This document shows positions 6,742 through 14,195 of a stretch of 20,232 nucleotides of DNA, piece by piece. Position 1 is the stretch's first letter. Every line of letters starts with the position of its first letter. The notes beneath the pieces are model-generated. The model did no database searches. It was not told the DNA's origin and was given only the letters and a program-made list of their open reading frames with translations. Source of the stretch: an uncultured Bacteroides sp. (GTDB lineage: Bacteria; Bacteroidota; Bacteroidia; Bacteroidales; Bacteroidaceae). The translations under genes and the position numbers were made by a program. The DNA is taken from assembly GCA_900546645.1 (NCBI GenBank), contig URDR01000056.1:1-20232 (forward strand), given 5' to 3'.

Positions 6742-6983
6742 GTTTATGCTCATATCGAATGGAATAGACTACCGCCTGTGCCTAATTAAAAATTAGGTTT
6801 AGTGGGAAAGAAACTGCTTTCCCCACACCGGAAAAACAAAAATTCCTTCATGCAAACTATAAACAGAAGCTTTGTTTTTACAGCCAAAGATTCTGTTTTT
6901 ACAGCCAAAGGCTTTGTTTATACAGCCAAAAGCTTTGAATAGAGTTTTCTTCCGCAAGTTTCCGGTTTTTCTTTCTGGTAAAT
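6741..6983. other. Non-coding spacer between the promoter switch and the recombinase
   Basis: No convincing gene. It holds two small hairpins: CCTAATT/AATTAGG (6781-6797, loop AAA) and GTGGGAAAG (6802-6810) with CTTTCCCCAC (6817-6826, one bulged base). The 21-bp tandem repeats follow. On the minus strand these could form the 3' end of the recombinase mRNA, although no long U-tract follows. Confidence 0.5.
6869..6937 (+). repeat. Three 21-bp tandem direct repeats
   Basis: The unit reads close to TTTGTTTTTACAGCCAAAG and starts at 6871, 6892 and 6913, exactly 21 bp apart, with few substitutions (TTCTG for CTTTG in copy two, TTTATACAG in copy three) and a partial fourth CTTTG at 6933-6937. In copies one and three CTTTG and CAAA(G) halves could pair around a 10-nt loop. 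The array lies just downstream of the recombinase stop codon. It is too short and lacks spacers to be a CRISPR. Confidence 0.7.
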
Positions 6984-7952
6984 TTAAAATTTCAAGACTC
7001 TCTTCAGTATTTTCTTGTTTGCCTGATTAACCGCAGCTGTGTCCAGCGTATCCAGATAGATTTGAGTGGTTTTATAAGATTGGTGTCCCATACCTTCACT
7101 GATGGTAGCAAGGGGAATATCCATACATAAAGCAATGCTTGCCCAAGTATGACGGGCTACATACGTGGTAAGGGGCATCTTGAGTCCTATCATATCGCCT
7201 ATTTTCTTTAAGTTGCGGTTTACATTCTGCTCTACCTGTTTGTATCGGACATACGGATTGGGTTCTTTTCCGCTGAGGATGGGAAGCATGTAAATGGAGT
7301 CTTGGGTGCGATAGGCATATTTGCCAACGAGGTTCTGCATGGGTTTCTCCCACTCCACCGTAAGATGCTGATGGGTTTTTCTGCGGGTGTAGCTCACCAT
7401 CCCGTGCTTCAGGTCGCTCTTTTTCAGATATGCCATATCTACAAACGACATACCGCGCATATAGAAGCTGAAGAGGAACAGGTCACGGGCGAGGTCTAAG
7501 GAAGAGCCCTTGGGCAGTTTCAGCTTTTCGATGAGCCGGATTCCTTCCATCGTAATGGCACGCTTATGGGTGCGTACGCTGCCGCAAGACAGACGGGCGA
7601 AGATGTCACAGTCGGGGGCTATACCGGTTTCTGCTGCCCTGCGATAAAGGGTGCGGAGGGTACGGAGATAGTAAGCTACGGTATTTTGCTTCAGTCCGCG
7701 GTTTAACAACCAAGCCCTGTACTGCTCCATCAAATCGGGAGTCATCTGGTTAAAGGGAAGGTCTTCGTTGCTCCGGAATTCTTTGAACCGCCGAAAGGCA
7801 TGCATATAATTGTTACGGGTTCCGATACACTGCATTTGCTCTTTCTTGTCTATCTGTGCCCAGATAAAGGTGAAAACGCTCTGACAAGGTGGCTGCAAAC
7901 GGGATTTTCCCGCAAGACCGGAAGAGCGGAATTTTAAATGATTAGTTGACAT
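6984..7952 (-). CDS. Tyrosine-type site-specific recombinase (invertase/integrase)
   Basis: A 322-residue recombinase with an N-terminal SAM-like core-binding domain (about 25-115; TRNNYMHAFRRFKEFR, LKQNTVAYYLRTLRTLYRRA) and a C-terminal catalytic domain. Active-site residues can be read: R166 (FYMRGMSF), K192 (TRRKTH), R267 in TYVARHTWA, H290 (EGMGHQS) and the nucleophile Y299 (TTQIYLDTL). The first His of the HxxR box is replaced by Tyr264, a change often seen in Bacteroidales members. Its position 250 bp from an inverted-repeat promoter suggests it flips that segment, as with the recombinases beside Bacteroides capsule loci; a distant master invertase could act instead. Its own ATG is preceded by one copy of the repeated leader element. 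Confidence 0.9.
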   Translation of the reverse strand: MSTNHLKFRSSGLAGKSRLQPPCQSVFTFIWAQIDKKEQMQCIGTRNNYMHAFRRFKEFRSNEDLPFNQMTPDLMEQYRAWLLNRGLKQNTVAYYLRTLRTLYRRAAETGIAPDCDIFARLSCGSVRTHKRAITMEGIRLIEKLKLPKGSSLDLARDLFLFSFYMRGMSFVDMAYLKKSDLKHGMVSYTRRKTHQHLTVEWEKPMQNLVGKYAYRTQDSIYMLPILSGKEPNPYVRYKQVEQNVNRNLKKIGDMIGLKMPLTTYVARHTWASIALCMDIPLATISEGMGHQSYKTTQIYLDTLDTAAVNQANKKILKRVLKF

Positions 7953-8024
7953 ATGATTGGGTTTTGAGTTTTTGAGGTAAGTAGGCTTTTAGATAGTTGA
8001 CTAGGCTACAGATACTAGTTTGTA
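7953..8024 (-). repeat. Leader repeat copy A (before the recombinase)
   Basis: Read on the minus strand: TACAAACTAG, then a short loop, CCTAGTCAAC, later CAAAAACTCAAAACC, and 7 nt before the ATG. ACTAG pairs with CTAGT in a 5-bp stem. It is the most shortened of three related leaders; the two others precede folC and the tolC-like gene. Confidence 0.6.
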
Positions 8025-8081
8025 GCACCTAAGAACAAAAAATTATCGAATAAGAAAAACAATTTTCTTGGAAATTATTTA

Positions 8082-8089
8082 TACATTTG
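8082..8089 (+). promoter_or_regulatory. Probable -7 promoter element for the 202-aa secreted protein
   Basis: TACATTTG matches TAnnTTTG; the start codon lies 27 nt downstream. A TTTG at the usual -33 distance is not clear, so strength is uncertain. Confidence 0.5.
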
Positions 8090-8116
8090 TAGGTTACACG
8101 AAAAACGGTTATTATC

Positions 8117-8725
8117 ATGAAACAAGTTATAGCGTACTTTGCCTTTCTGCTATGCCCGCTTATCGGGATGGCTCAAGAGAATGAATCAACCATCCAGCCG
8201 GCAGATTCGCTGAGTGTTCCGCTCGTTGCTCCGATTCCGGAAAGCGGAGGCTACACTCCTTTCTGCATGTATGGCATCACGCCTTTTCATTGCGGATATG
8301 CCAGTTGGGAGCTTCATGAGGGACTGAATGCTTCTTTCGGAATGAATGTAACTTTCAGTCCGAGCCGATATGCTCCTTCGGGGGTGGGATTCGGACAGGA
8401 TGCGGCTTTTTTCTATGCTCGCCCGCTGACGAAACGGTTCAGCATGGCAGCGGGTTTATATGCCAGCAACATGAGCTGGGGAGGTTTGAACTACCGGAAC
8501 ATCGGATTTGCCGCCATTGCCGGATTTCAGGTAAACGAACGGATTAGCCTGTATGCCTATGGAACCAAGTCGTTCATGCCGAAACGTTCGCCTCTTTATT
8601 ATCCCTTGCCGAATTTTGATCCGGACCGCTTCGGGGGAATGGTTCGCTTTAAATTGAGCGAAAGCAGTTCGTTCAGCATAGGGGTGGAGGGGCTGAGATA
8701 TCCGGGAATAAGACCTATATATTAA
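8117..8725 (+). CDS. Secreted, beta-rich hypothetical protein (possible outer-membrane barrel)
   Basis: A 202-residue protein with a clear signal peptide (MKQVIAYFAFLLCPLIGMAQ, cleavage probably after residue 19-20). The mature part alternates aromatic and small residues in short segments (GLNASFGMNVTFSP, FFYARPLTKRFSMAAGLYASN, NIGFAAIAGFQVNERISLYAYGTKS, GGMVRFKLSESSSFSIGVEG) that look like transmembrane beta strands, so it may be a small barrel. It ends in RYPGIRPIY rather than a classical C-terminal Phe. I do not recognise a characterised family. It is divergent from the recombinase and lies 91 bp upstream of folC, from which leader copy B separates it. Confidence 0.7.
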   Translation: MKQVIAYFAFLLCPLIGMAQENESTIQPADSLSVPLVAPIPESGGYTPFCMYGITPFHCGYASWELHEGLNASFGMNVTFSPSRYAPSGVGFGQDAAFFYARPLTKRFSMAAGLYASNMSWGGLNYRNIGFAAIAGFQVNERISLYAYGTKSFMPKRSPLYYPLPNFDPDRFGGMVRFKLSESSSFSIGVEGLRYPGIRPIY

Positions 8726-8747
8726 ATTAAATGAGGTAACCCTGTAC

Positions 8748-8816
8748 TACAAACTTGATACTAGGTATCCATCCGGACGGAAAACCTAGTCAACCAATAA
8801 ATAAAAACTCAAACCA
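8748..8816 (+). repeat. Leader repeat copy B (before folC)
   Basis: TACAAACTTGAT, then ACTAGGT (8760-8766) pairing perfectly with ACCTAGT (8784-8790) around an ATCCATCCGGACGGAAA loop, then CAAC and a later AAAAACTCAAACC directly before the folC ATG. Nearly the same element precedes the tolC-like gene 5.4 kb away. Confidence 0.75.
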
Positions 8817-10103
8817 ATGGACTATCAAGAAACTCTAAATTATCTATATAACAGTGCTCCCCTCTTTCAGCATGTCGGAGCGGGTGCCTATAAAGAAGGA
8901 CTATCGAATACGCACGCACTGGATGAACATTTCGGTCATCCGCATCAAACTTTCCGTACTATCCATGTGGCAGGAACCAACGGAAAGGGTTCTTGCTCGC
9001 ATACACTGGCTGCCATTCTACAGTCGGCTGGCTATAAGGTGGGACTTTATACTTCTCCTCATCTGGTGGATTTCCGTGAACGTATACGCGTTAACGGGAA
9101 GCCTGTTTCGCAGGAATTTGTAATTGATTTTGTAGAGAATCACCGGAGTTTCTTCGAACCCCTACACCCGTCTTTCTTTGAACTTGCCACAGCAATGGCT
9201 TTTCTCTATTTTGCTCAGGAGAAAGTAGATGTGGCTGTCATTGAGGTGGGACTTGGAGGACGGCTGGACTGTACGAATATCATTCAGCCCGACTTAGGTA
9301 TCATTACCAACATCAGTTTCGATCATGTTCAGTTCTTGGGAGATACATTAGAAAAAATTGCTTCGGAGAAAGCCGGAATCATCAAGTTGCATATGCCTGT
9401 GGTTATCGGAGAAACAACTCCCGAAACTAAGACGGTGTTCAAGGAAAAAGCGCAACAGATGCAGGCTCCTATCTTCTTTGCAGAGGAGGAACAGTTACTG
9501 CAGGCTGCTGAGCGGATGCCCGACGGGGGATATTGTTACCAGACTTCTGCCTACGCGGATTTGAAAGGGGAACTGGGCGGTCTTTGCCAGCTAAAAAATA
9601 CCAATACTATCTTATCGGCTGTGCTGCACTTGAAGGAAATGGGCTATACGCTTCCGGATGAAGCCGTCAGAAACGGATTTGCACGGGTCTGTGAGCTGAC
9701 CGGACTCATGGGTCGCTGGCAGAAAATAGGTAAACATCCTGCTATTATCTGCGATACAGGACACAATGTAGGAGGTATTCAATATATTGCAGAGCAACTG
9801 AAAGCCCAATCGTATAAAACGCTACGTATGGTTATCGGCATGGTGAACGACAAAGATATACAGCATGTGCTGCAGCTGCTTCCACAGGAGGCTGCCTATT
9901 ACTTTACCCAAGCTAGCGTACAGCGTGCCCGTCCGGCTGAATCTGTCAGAGAACTTGCCCTAAGCTATGGTTTGAAGGGAAATGCCTACCCCACAGTTGC
10001 CGAAGCACTGGCTGCTGCACGTGCCGAAGCCTCGCCTGAAGACTTGATTTTTGTGGGAGGAAGTAGTTTCATTGTGGCTGATTTGCTTTCTTTAAACAAT
10101 TAA
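8817..10103 (+). CDS. folC: Bifunctional dihydrofolate synthase / folylpolyglutamate synthase
   Basis: A 428-residue Mur-ligase-like ATP-dependent enzyme that attaches glutamate to dihydropteroate and extends polyglutamate tails on folates in the cytoplasm. The P-loop is AGTNGKGS (52-59), followed by LYTSPHLVDFRERIRVNG. The metal-binding segment VIEVGLGGRLDCTNII, the SFDHVQFLG and EKAGIIK motifs, and the C-terminal-domain GRWQ...ICDTGHNVGGIQ segment are all present, and the length is normal. It starts directly after leader copy B. It seems to end its transcription unit, since a weak hairpin (TTTCCC/GGGAAA, 10114-10135) follows. Confidence 0.95.
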   Translation: MDYQETLNYLYNSAPLFQHVGAGAYKEGLSNTHALDEHFGHPHQTFRTIHVAGTNGKGSCSHTLAAILQSAGYKVGLYTSPHLVDFRERIRVNGKPVSQEFVIDFVENHRSFFEPLHPSFFELATAMAFLYFAQEKVDVAVIEVGLGGRLDCTNIIQPDLGIITNISFDHVQFLGDTLEKIASEKAGIIKLHMPVVIGETTPETKTVFKEKAQQMQAPIFFAEEEQLLQAAERMPDGGYCYQTSAYADLKGELGGLCQLKNTNTILSAVLHLKEMGYTLPDEAVRNGFARVCELTGLMGRWQKIGKHPAIICDTGHNVGGIQYIAEQLKAQSYKTLRMVIGMVNDKDIQHVLQLLPQEAAYYFTQASVQRARPAESVRELALSYGLKGNAYPTVAEALAAARAEASPEDLIFVGGSSFIVADLLSLNN

Positions 10104-10126
10104 TGACACTTCTTTTCCCTAAAAAG

Positions 10127-10158
10127 TTTGGGAAATTTGAATAAAATCTTTTTATTTG
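10127..10158 (+). promoter_or_regulatory. Probable galM promoter
   Basis: TTTG (10127-10130), a 20-nt spacer and TTTATTTG (10151-10158) fit the Bacteroides -33/-7 pattern with one mismatch in the -7 box (T for A at position two). The predicted start is near 10165, about 33 nt before the ATG. The -7 box lies inside the left arm of a long palindrome. Confidence 0.5.
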
Positions 10159-10193
10159 CACAAAAATTGGCAAGTGTAAATAAAAAGATTTTA
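10142..10193 (+). promoter_or_regulatory. Long palindrome over the galM promoter (operator or 5' hairpin)
   Basis: TAAAATCTTTTTATTTGCAC (10142-10161) and GTGTAAATAAAAAGATTTTA (10174-10193) are reverse complements at 19 of 20 positions, with a 12-bp spacer. The inner half-sites TATTTGCAC / GTGTAAATA have the form of a dimeric repressor site. The left arm covers the likely -7 box and the right arm lies just before the galM start codon. A role in sugar-dependent control of galM-permease-galK is inference. Confidence 0.6.
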
Positions 10194-10197
10194 ATAT

Positions 10198-11292
10198 ATG
10201 AACAACACATTTTATAAGGAAGATAATCTAAGTGGCTTAAAAAGAGCCGACTTCCAAAAAACAATCGACGGAAAAGAAACTGATTTATTTATTTTATCTA
10301 ACGATAACGGAGCTGAAATGGCTGTAACCAACTATGGGGGTGCAATTATTACCGTCATGGTTCCGGACAAAAACGGGGAATTAGCCAACGTGGTTCAAAG
10401 TCATGATACCATTGACGGGGTTATCAATAGCCCGGAACCGTTTTTGAGTACACTTATCGGACGCTATGGCAACCGTATTGCAAAAGGAAGCTTCAAGCTG
10501 AACGGAACTGCATATCCACTGGCGATAAACAATGGACCAAACTCGCTGCACGGAGGACCTACCGGCTATCATGCCCGTGTATGGGATGCTGAACAAACCA
10601 GCAAACAAAGCTTGACACTGCATTATCTCTCACCGGACGGCGAAGAAGGTTTCCCCGGCAATCTGGACATTACCGTTATTTATACCTTTACCAACCAGAA
10701 TGAGCTGATTCTTACTTACTCTGCCATTACTGACAAGCAAACCATTATCAACCTTACGCATCATGCGTTCTTCAGCTTGTCGGGTGTGGCTAATCCTACA
10801 GCTACTGTCGACAATAATATCGTAACCATCAATGCGGATTTCTATACTCCGATGGATGAGGTTTCAATCCCGACTGGAGAAATTGCCAAAGTAGAAGGTA
10901 CTCCGATGGATTTCCGTACTCCACATACGGTAGGAAGTCGCATCAACGAGCCTTTCCAGCAGCTTATCTATGGGGCTGGTTATGACCACTGCTATGTATT
11001 GAATAAAGAAGAAGCCGGTTCACTGACTTTCGCTGCGAAATGTGTGGAACCGGAAAGCGGACGCTCGCTGGAGGTTTATACCACTGAACCGGGCGTACAG
11101 GTCTATACCGACAACTGGGCTACCGGATATGAAGGTTATCATGGAGCTACTTTCCCGGCACGCAGCGCTATCTGCTTTGAAGCTCAGCATTTTCCTGACA
11201 GCCCGAATAAAGGACACTTCCCTTCTGTGGTATTAAATCCCGGAGATACGTACCATCAGGTTACGGTCTATAAATTCGGAGTGGAAAAATAA
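10198..11292 (+). CDS. galM: Aldose 1-epimerase (mutarotase)
   Basis: A 364-residue protein that interconverts alpha and beta anomers of galactose and other aldoses, supplying alpha-galactose to galactokinase. Family motifs are visible in order: NYGGAIITVMVPDKNG, GRYGNRIAKGSF, NGPNSLHGGPTGYH with the first conserved His, NLTHHAFFSLSG with the second catalytic His, and AICFEAQHFPDSPN with the catalytic Glu near the C-terminus. There is no signal peptide, so it is cytoplasmic, unlike some Bacteroides mutarotases. It heads a block with a hexose permease and galK, 59 bp before the permease. Confidence 0.93.
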   Translation: MNNTFYKEDNLSGLKRADFQKTIDGKETDLFILSNDNGAEMAVTNYGGAIITVMVPDKNGELANVVQSHDTIDGVINSPEPFLSTLIGRYGNRIAKGSFKLNGTAYPLAINNGPNSLHGGPTGYHARVWDAEQTSKQSLTLHYLSPDGEEGFPGNLDITVIYTFTNQNELILTYSAITDKQTIINLTHHAFFSLSGVANPTATVDNNIVTINADFYTPMDEVSIPTGEIAKVEGTPMDFRTPHTVGSRINEPFQQLIYGAGYDHCYVLNKEEAGSLTFAAKCVEPESGRSLEVYTTEPGVQVYTDNWATGYEGYHGATFPARSAICFEAQHFPDSPNKGHFPSVVLNPGDTYHQVTVYKFGVEK

Positions 11293-11351
11293 AAGACACG
11301 TATTCAAAACTAACCTAATTTATAAACTTTAATTACAATTCTAAACAAACC

Positions 11352-12662
11352 ATGAATCAACAAAAACAGAACGGTAATGTAATTGCAATCATCACCATGA
11401 TTTTCCTCTTCGGTATGATTGCTTTCGTAACTAACCTAGCTGCCCCGATGGGGATTGTACTGAAAAATCAATTCTCAGTATCGAATGCTCTCGGTATGTT
11501 AGGAAACCTTGGTAACTTTATTGCATATGCAGTAATGGGTATTCCAAGCGGAATTTTATTAACTAAAGTGGGCTATAAGAAAACAGCTCTCATTGCCGTA
11601 GCAATCGGCTTTATCGGTGTAGGTGTGCAGTATCTTTCAGGACATGCCAGTCCGGAATCTGCATTTGCTGTCTATCTGATTGGTGCATTTATCTCTGGTT
11701 TCTCTATGTGTCTGCTTAACACCGTGGTTAACCCCATGCTTAACAAACTGGGTGGTGAAGGTAACAAAGGTAACCAGCTGATTCAGGTGGGTGGCTCATT
11801 TAACTCTGTAATGGCTACCATCACTCCGATGTTTGTGGGTATCTTGATTGCCGGATCGGTAGAAAAAGCTACTATCTCTCAGATTTTCCCGGTTATGTAC
11901 GCTGCTATGGCGGTATTTGCTTTCGCATTCTTCGTATTGCTGTTTGTGACAATTCCGGAACCGGCTGCTACTAAAACAAATGAATCTATCGGTACACTGA
12001 TGAAAGGTGCTTTGCGTTTCCGTCACTTCGTACTGGGTGCAATCGCTATCTTTGTATATGTAGGTATCGAAATCGGTGTTCCGGGTACACTGAACTTGTT
12101 CCTGACCGACCCTGTAGAAAAAGGTGGTGCCGGTGTTGCTTCTACTATCTCTGGATTCGTGGTAGGTACTTACTGGTTGCTGATGCTGGTGGGACGTTTG
12201 ATCGGTGCTTCACTCGGTGCTAAGATTTCAAGCCGCGCCATGATGGTCTTTACTTCTGCATTCGGACTGGTGTTGGTCTTGCTGGCTATTTTCTCATCAA
12301 CCGATTCATTGGTGAACTTGCCCGTATTGCAACAGAGCGCTACCGGCGGCTTGTCATTCGGTATGGCTGAAGTGCCTGTCAATGCCATGTACTTGGTTAT
12401 CGTTGGTTTGTGTACTTCTATCATGTGGGGAGGTATCTTCAACTTGGCTGTAGAAGGATTGGGTAAATATCTGGCTGCTGCTTCTGGCTTGTTCATGGTA
12501 TTGGTTTGTGGCGGTGGTATCTTGCCGGTTCTCCAAGGATGGATTGCTGACATCGCCGGATTCATGAACAGTTACTGGGTGATTGTAGCTGCATTGGCTT
12601 ACTTGCTGTTCTATGGTCTGGTAGGCTGCAAGAATGTAAATAAAGATATTCCTGTTGAATAA
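11352..12662 (+). CDS. MFS sugar permease, FucP/GluP family (likely galactose or glucose/galactose)
   Basis: A 436-residue transporter with 12 membrane segments. It resembles the FucP-family sugar:proton symporters of Bacteroidetes: an N-terminal NQFSVSNALGMLGNLGNFIAYAVMGIPSG region, GYKKTAL after the second helix, FSMCLLNTVVNPMLNKLGG and NQLIQVGGSFNSV in the first half, and IEIGVPGTLNLFL plus a late LAAASGLFMVLVCGGGILP in the second. Its place between mutarotase and galactokinase makes galactose the likely substrate; related members also carry glucose. It lies in the inner membrane. A hairpin-rich 102-bp gap separates it from galK. Confidence 0.85.
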   Translation: MNQQKQNGNVIAIITMIFLFGMIAFVTNLAAPMGIVLKNQFSVSNALGMLGNLGNFIAYAVMGIPSGILLTKVGYKKTALIAVAIGFIGVGVQYLSGHASPESAFAVYLIGAFISGFSMCLLNTVVNPMLNKLGGEGNKGNQLIQVGGSFNSVMATITPMFVGILIAGSVEKATISQIFPVMYAAMAVFAFAFFVLLFVTIPEPAATKTNESIGTLMKGALRFRHFVLGAIAIFVYVGIEIGVPGTLNLFLTDPVEKGGAGVASTISGFVVGTYWLLMLVGRLIGASLGAKISSRAMMVFTSAFGLVLVLLAIFSSTDSLVNLPVLQQSATGGLSFGMAEVPVNAMYLVIVGLCTSIMWGGIFNLAVEGLGKYLAAASGLFMVLVCGGGILPVLQGWIADIAGFMNSYWVIVAALAYLLFYGLVGCKNVNKDIPVE

Positions 12663-12673
12663 ACAACAAACAA

Positions 12674-12722
12674 AAAATGAAGAAGAGGAAACTGAAATCA
12701 GATTCTTCGTTCTTCATTTTTT
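12674..12722 (+). terminator. Stem-loop between permease and galK (attenuator/terminator candidate)
   Basis: AAAAATGAAGAA (12674-12685) is the exact complement of TTCTTCATTTTT (12711-12722); an inner CTGA/TCAG pair can stack in the 25-nt loop. It ends in ATTTTTGTTTT and so resembles a bidirectional intrinsic terminator. galK begins 42 bp later with no obvious promoter of its own, so partial read-through or mRNA 3'-end protection is likely. Confidence 0.55.
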
Positions 12723-12764
12723 GTTTTAAGATACTAAAATATTAACCTTTAAATTTTTATCATT

Positions 12765-13919
12765 ATGGACATAGAATTCGTTAGAAGCCGTTTCATTAAA
12801 CATTTCGACGGTACAACTGGCTCTGTATATGCATCTCCGGGACGTATTAACCTGATTGGTGAACATACAGACTATAATGGTGGTTTTGTTTTCCCCGGTG
12901 CTGTAGATAAAGGCATGATTGCTGAAATCAAACCGAACGGAACTGATAAAGTGTGTGCTTATTCTATTGACTTGAAAGACTATGTGGAATTTGGTCTGAA
13001 CGAGGAAGATGCTCCTAAAGCTAGCTGGGCACGTTATATTTTCGGTGTATGCCGCGAAATGATTAAACGTGGCGTTGATGTGAAAGGCTTTAACACTGCT
13101 TTTGCAGGGGATGTTCCTCTGGGAGCTGGTATGTCTTCATCGGCTGCTTTGGAATCAACTTATGCTTATGCTTTAAATGACTTATTCGGTGATAACAAGA
13201 TTGATAAGTTTGAATTGGCTAAAGTGGGTCAGGCAACAGAGCACAACTACTGTGGTGTGAAATGTGGTATCATGGACCAGTTTGCTTCTGTATTCGGTAA
13301 AGAAGGAAGCTTAATCCGCTTAGACTGCCGTTCACTGGAATATCAATATTTCCCGTTCAAACCGGAAGGCTACCGCTTGGTATTGGTTGACTCTGTAGTG
13401 AAACATGAACTGGCTTCTTCTGCATATAACAAACGCCGTCAAAGTTGTGAAAATGTAGTGGCTGCTATCAAGAAAACTCATCCGAATGTGGAATTCCTTC
13501 GTGACTGCAGCATGGATATGCTGAATGCTGTGAAGGGTGAAGTTTCGGAAGAAGATTACATGCGTGCTGAATATGTGATTGAAGAAATTCAACGTGTGCT
13601 CGATGTTTGTGACGCACTGGAACGTGGCGACTACGAAACTGTAGGTCAGAAGATGTATGAAACTCACAACGGTATGAGCAAGCTGTATGAAGTGAGTTGC
13701 GAAGAATTGGACTTCTTGAACGACATTGCATTTGACTGTGGAGTTACTGGTTCACGTGTAATGGGTGGAGGTTTCGGCGGCTGTACCATCAACTTGGTTA
13801 AGAATGAATTGTATGAAACATTCATCACTACAGCTAAAGAACGCTTCAAAGAAAAATTCGGACGTAGCCCGAAAGTATACGACGTGGTTATCAGCGACGG
13901 TTCACGCAAACTTTGCTAA
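12765..13919 (+). CDS. galK: Galactokinase
   Basis: A 384-residue GHMP kinase that phosphorylates alpha-D-galactose at C1 with ATP, the first committed Leloir step. The galactokinase signature GRINLIGEHTDYNGG lies at 26-40, the ATP-binding GDVPLGAGMSSSAALE at about 115-130, the catalytic Asp in CGIMDQF at 171, and the third GHMP motif MGGGFGGCTINLV from 333. Length is normal. galT and galE, needed for the next steps, are not nearby in this window. A strong terminator follows 22 bp after the stop. Confidence 0.97.
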   Translation: MDIEFVRSRFIKHFDGTTGSVYASPGRINLIGEHTDYNGGFVFPGAVDKGMIAEIKPNGTDKVCAYSIDLKDYVEFGLNEEDAPKASWARYIFGVCREMIKRGVDVKGFNTAFAGDVPLGAGMSSSAALESTYAYALNDLFGDNKIDKFELAKVGQATEHNYCGVKCGIMDQFASVFGKEGSLIRLDCRSLEYQYFPFKPEGYRLVLVDSVVKHELASSAYNKRRQSCENVVAAIKKTHPNVEFLRDCSMDMLNAVKGEVSEEDYMRAEYVIEEIQRVLDVCDALERGDYETVGQKMYETHNGMSKLYEVSCEELDFLNDIAFDCGVTGSRVMGGGFGGCTINLVKNELYETFITTAKERFKEKFGRSPKVYDVVISDGSRKLC

Positions 13920-13941
13920 ACCATAAAATAATTATTTTACG

Positions 13942-13981
13942 GTGCCATCTTGGAAACAACTTCCAAGGTGGCACTTTTTTT
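13942..13981 (+). terminator. Intrinsic terminator after galK
   Basis: GTGCCATCTTGGAA (13942-13955) pairs with TTCCAAGGTGGCAC (13961-13974) through 14 bp, one of them G-U, around an ACAAC loop, and is followed by seven T residues. This is a textbook Rho-independent terminator closing the galM-permease-galK unit. Confidence 0.9.
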
Positions 13982-14062
13982 ATGTGTGACTCACTCACAG
14001 CAAAAGGAAAAAGAGAACAGACATACTATCTATGTGAACAATACAATGTAAAACAGACCGCC

Positions 14063-14070
14063 TATATTTG
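14063..14070 (+). promoter_or_regulatory. Probable -7 promoter element for the efflux operon
   Basis: TATATTTG fits TAnnTTTG. No clear TTTG lies 19-21 bp upstream. The predicted start is near 14077, giving a leader of about 120 nt that contains leader repeat copy C. Confidence 0.5.
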
Positions 14071-14111
14071 TACCTGAGTTCATTAACTCGTGCAGCCTAC
14101 ACACTAGGCTA

Positions 14112-14195
14112 TACAAACTAGACACTAGGTATCCATCCCGATGGCAAGCCTGGTCAACTCAAAAACTCAAAACCTAAAACTAAAACCTACATAGA
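14112..14195 (+). repeat. Leader repeat copy C (before the tolC-like gene)
   Basis: TACAAACTAGAC, then ACTAGGT (14124-14130) pairing with GCCTGGT (14148-14154) through two G-U pairs, with a small inner stem CCAT/ATGG, then CAAC, CAAAAACTCAAAACC and the ATG. Compared with copy B, base changes fall so that the outer stem is kept. Confidence 0.75.

Noticed and set aside
6869..6937. Possible CRISPR array
   Set aside because: Repeat units are directly adjacent with no unique spacers, and no cas genes are present.
12170..12565. Minus-strand open frame of 131 codons
   Set aside because: It lies wholly inside the hexose permease gene, whose frame is supported by family motifs; no start signals seen.
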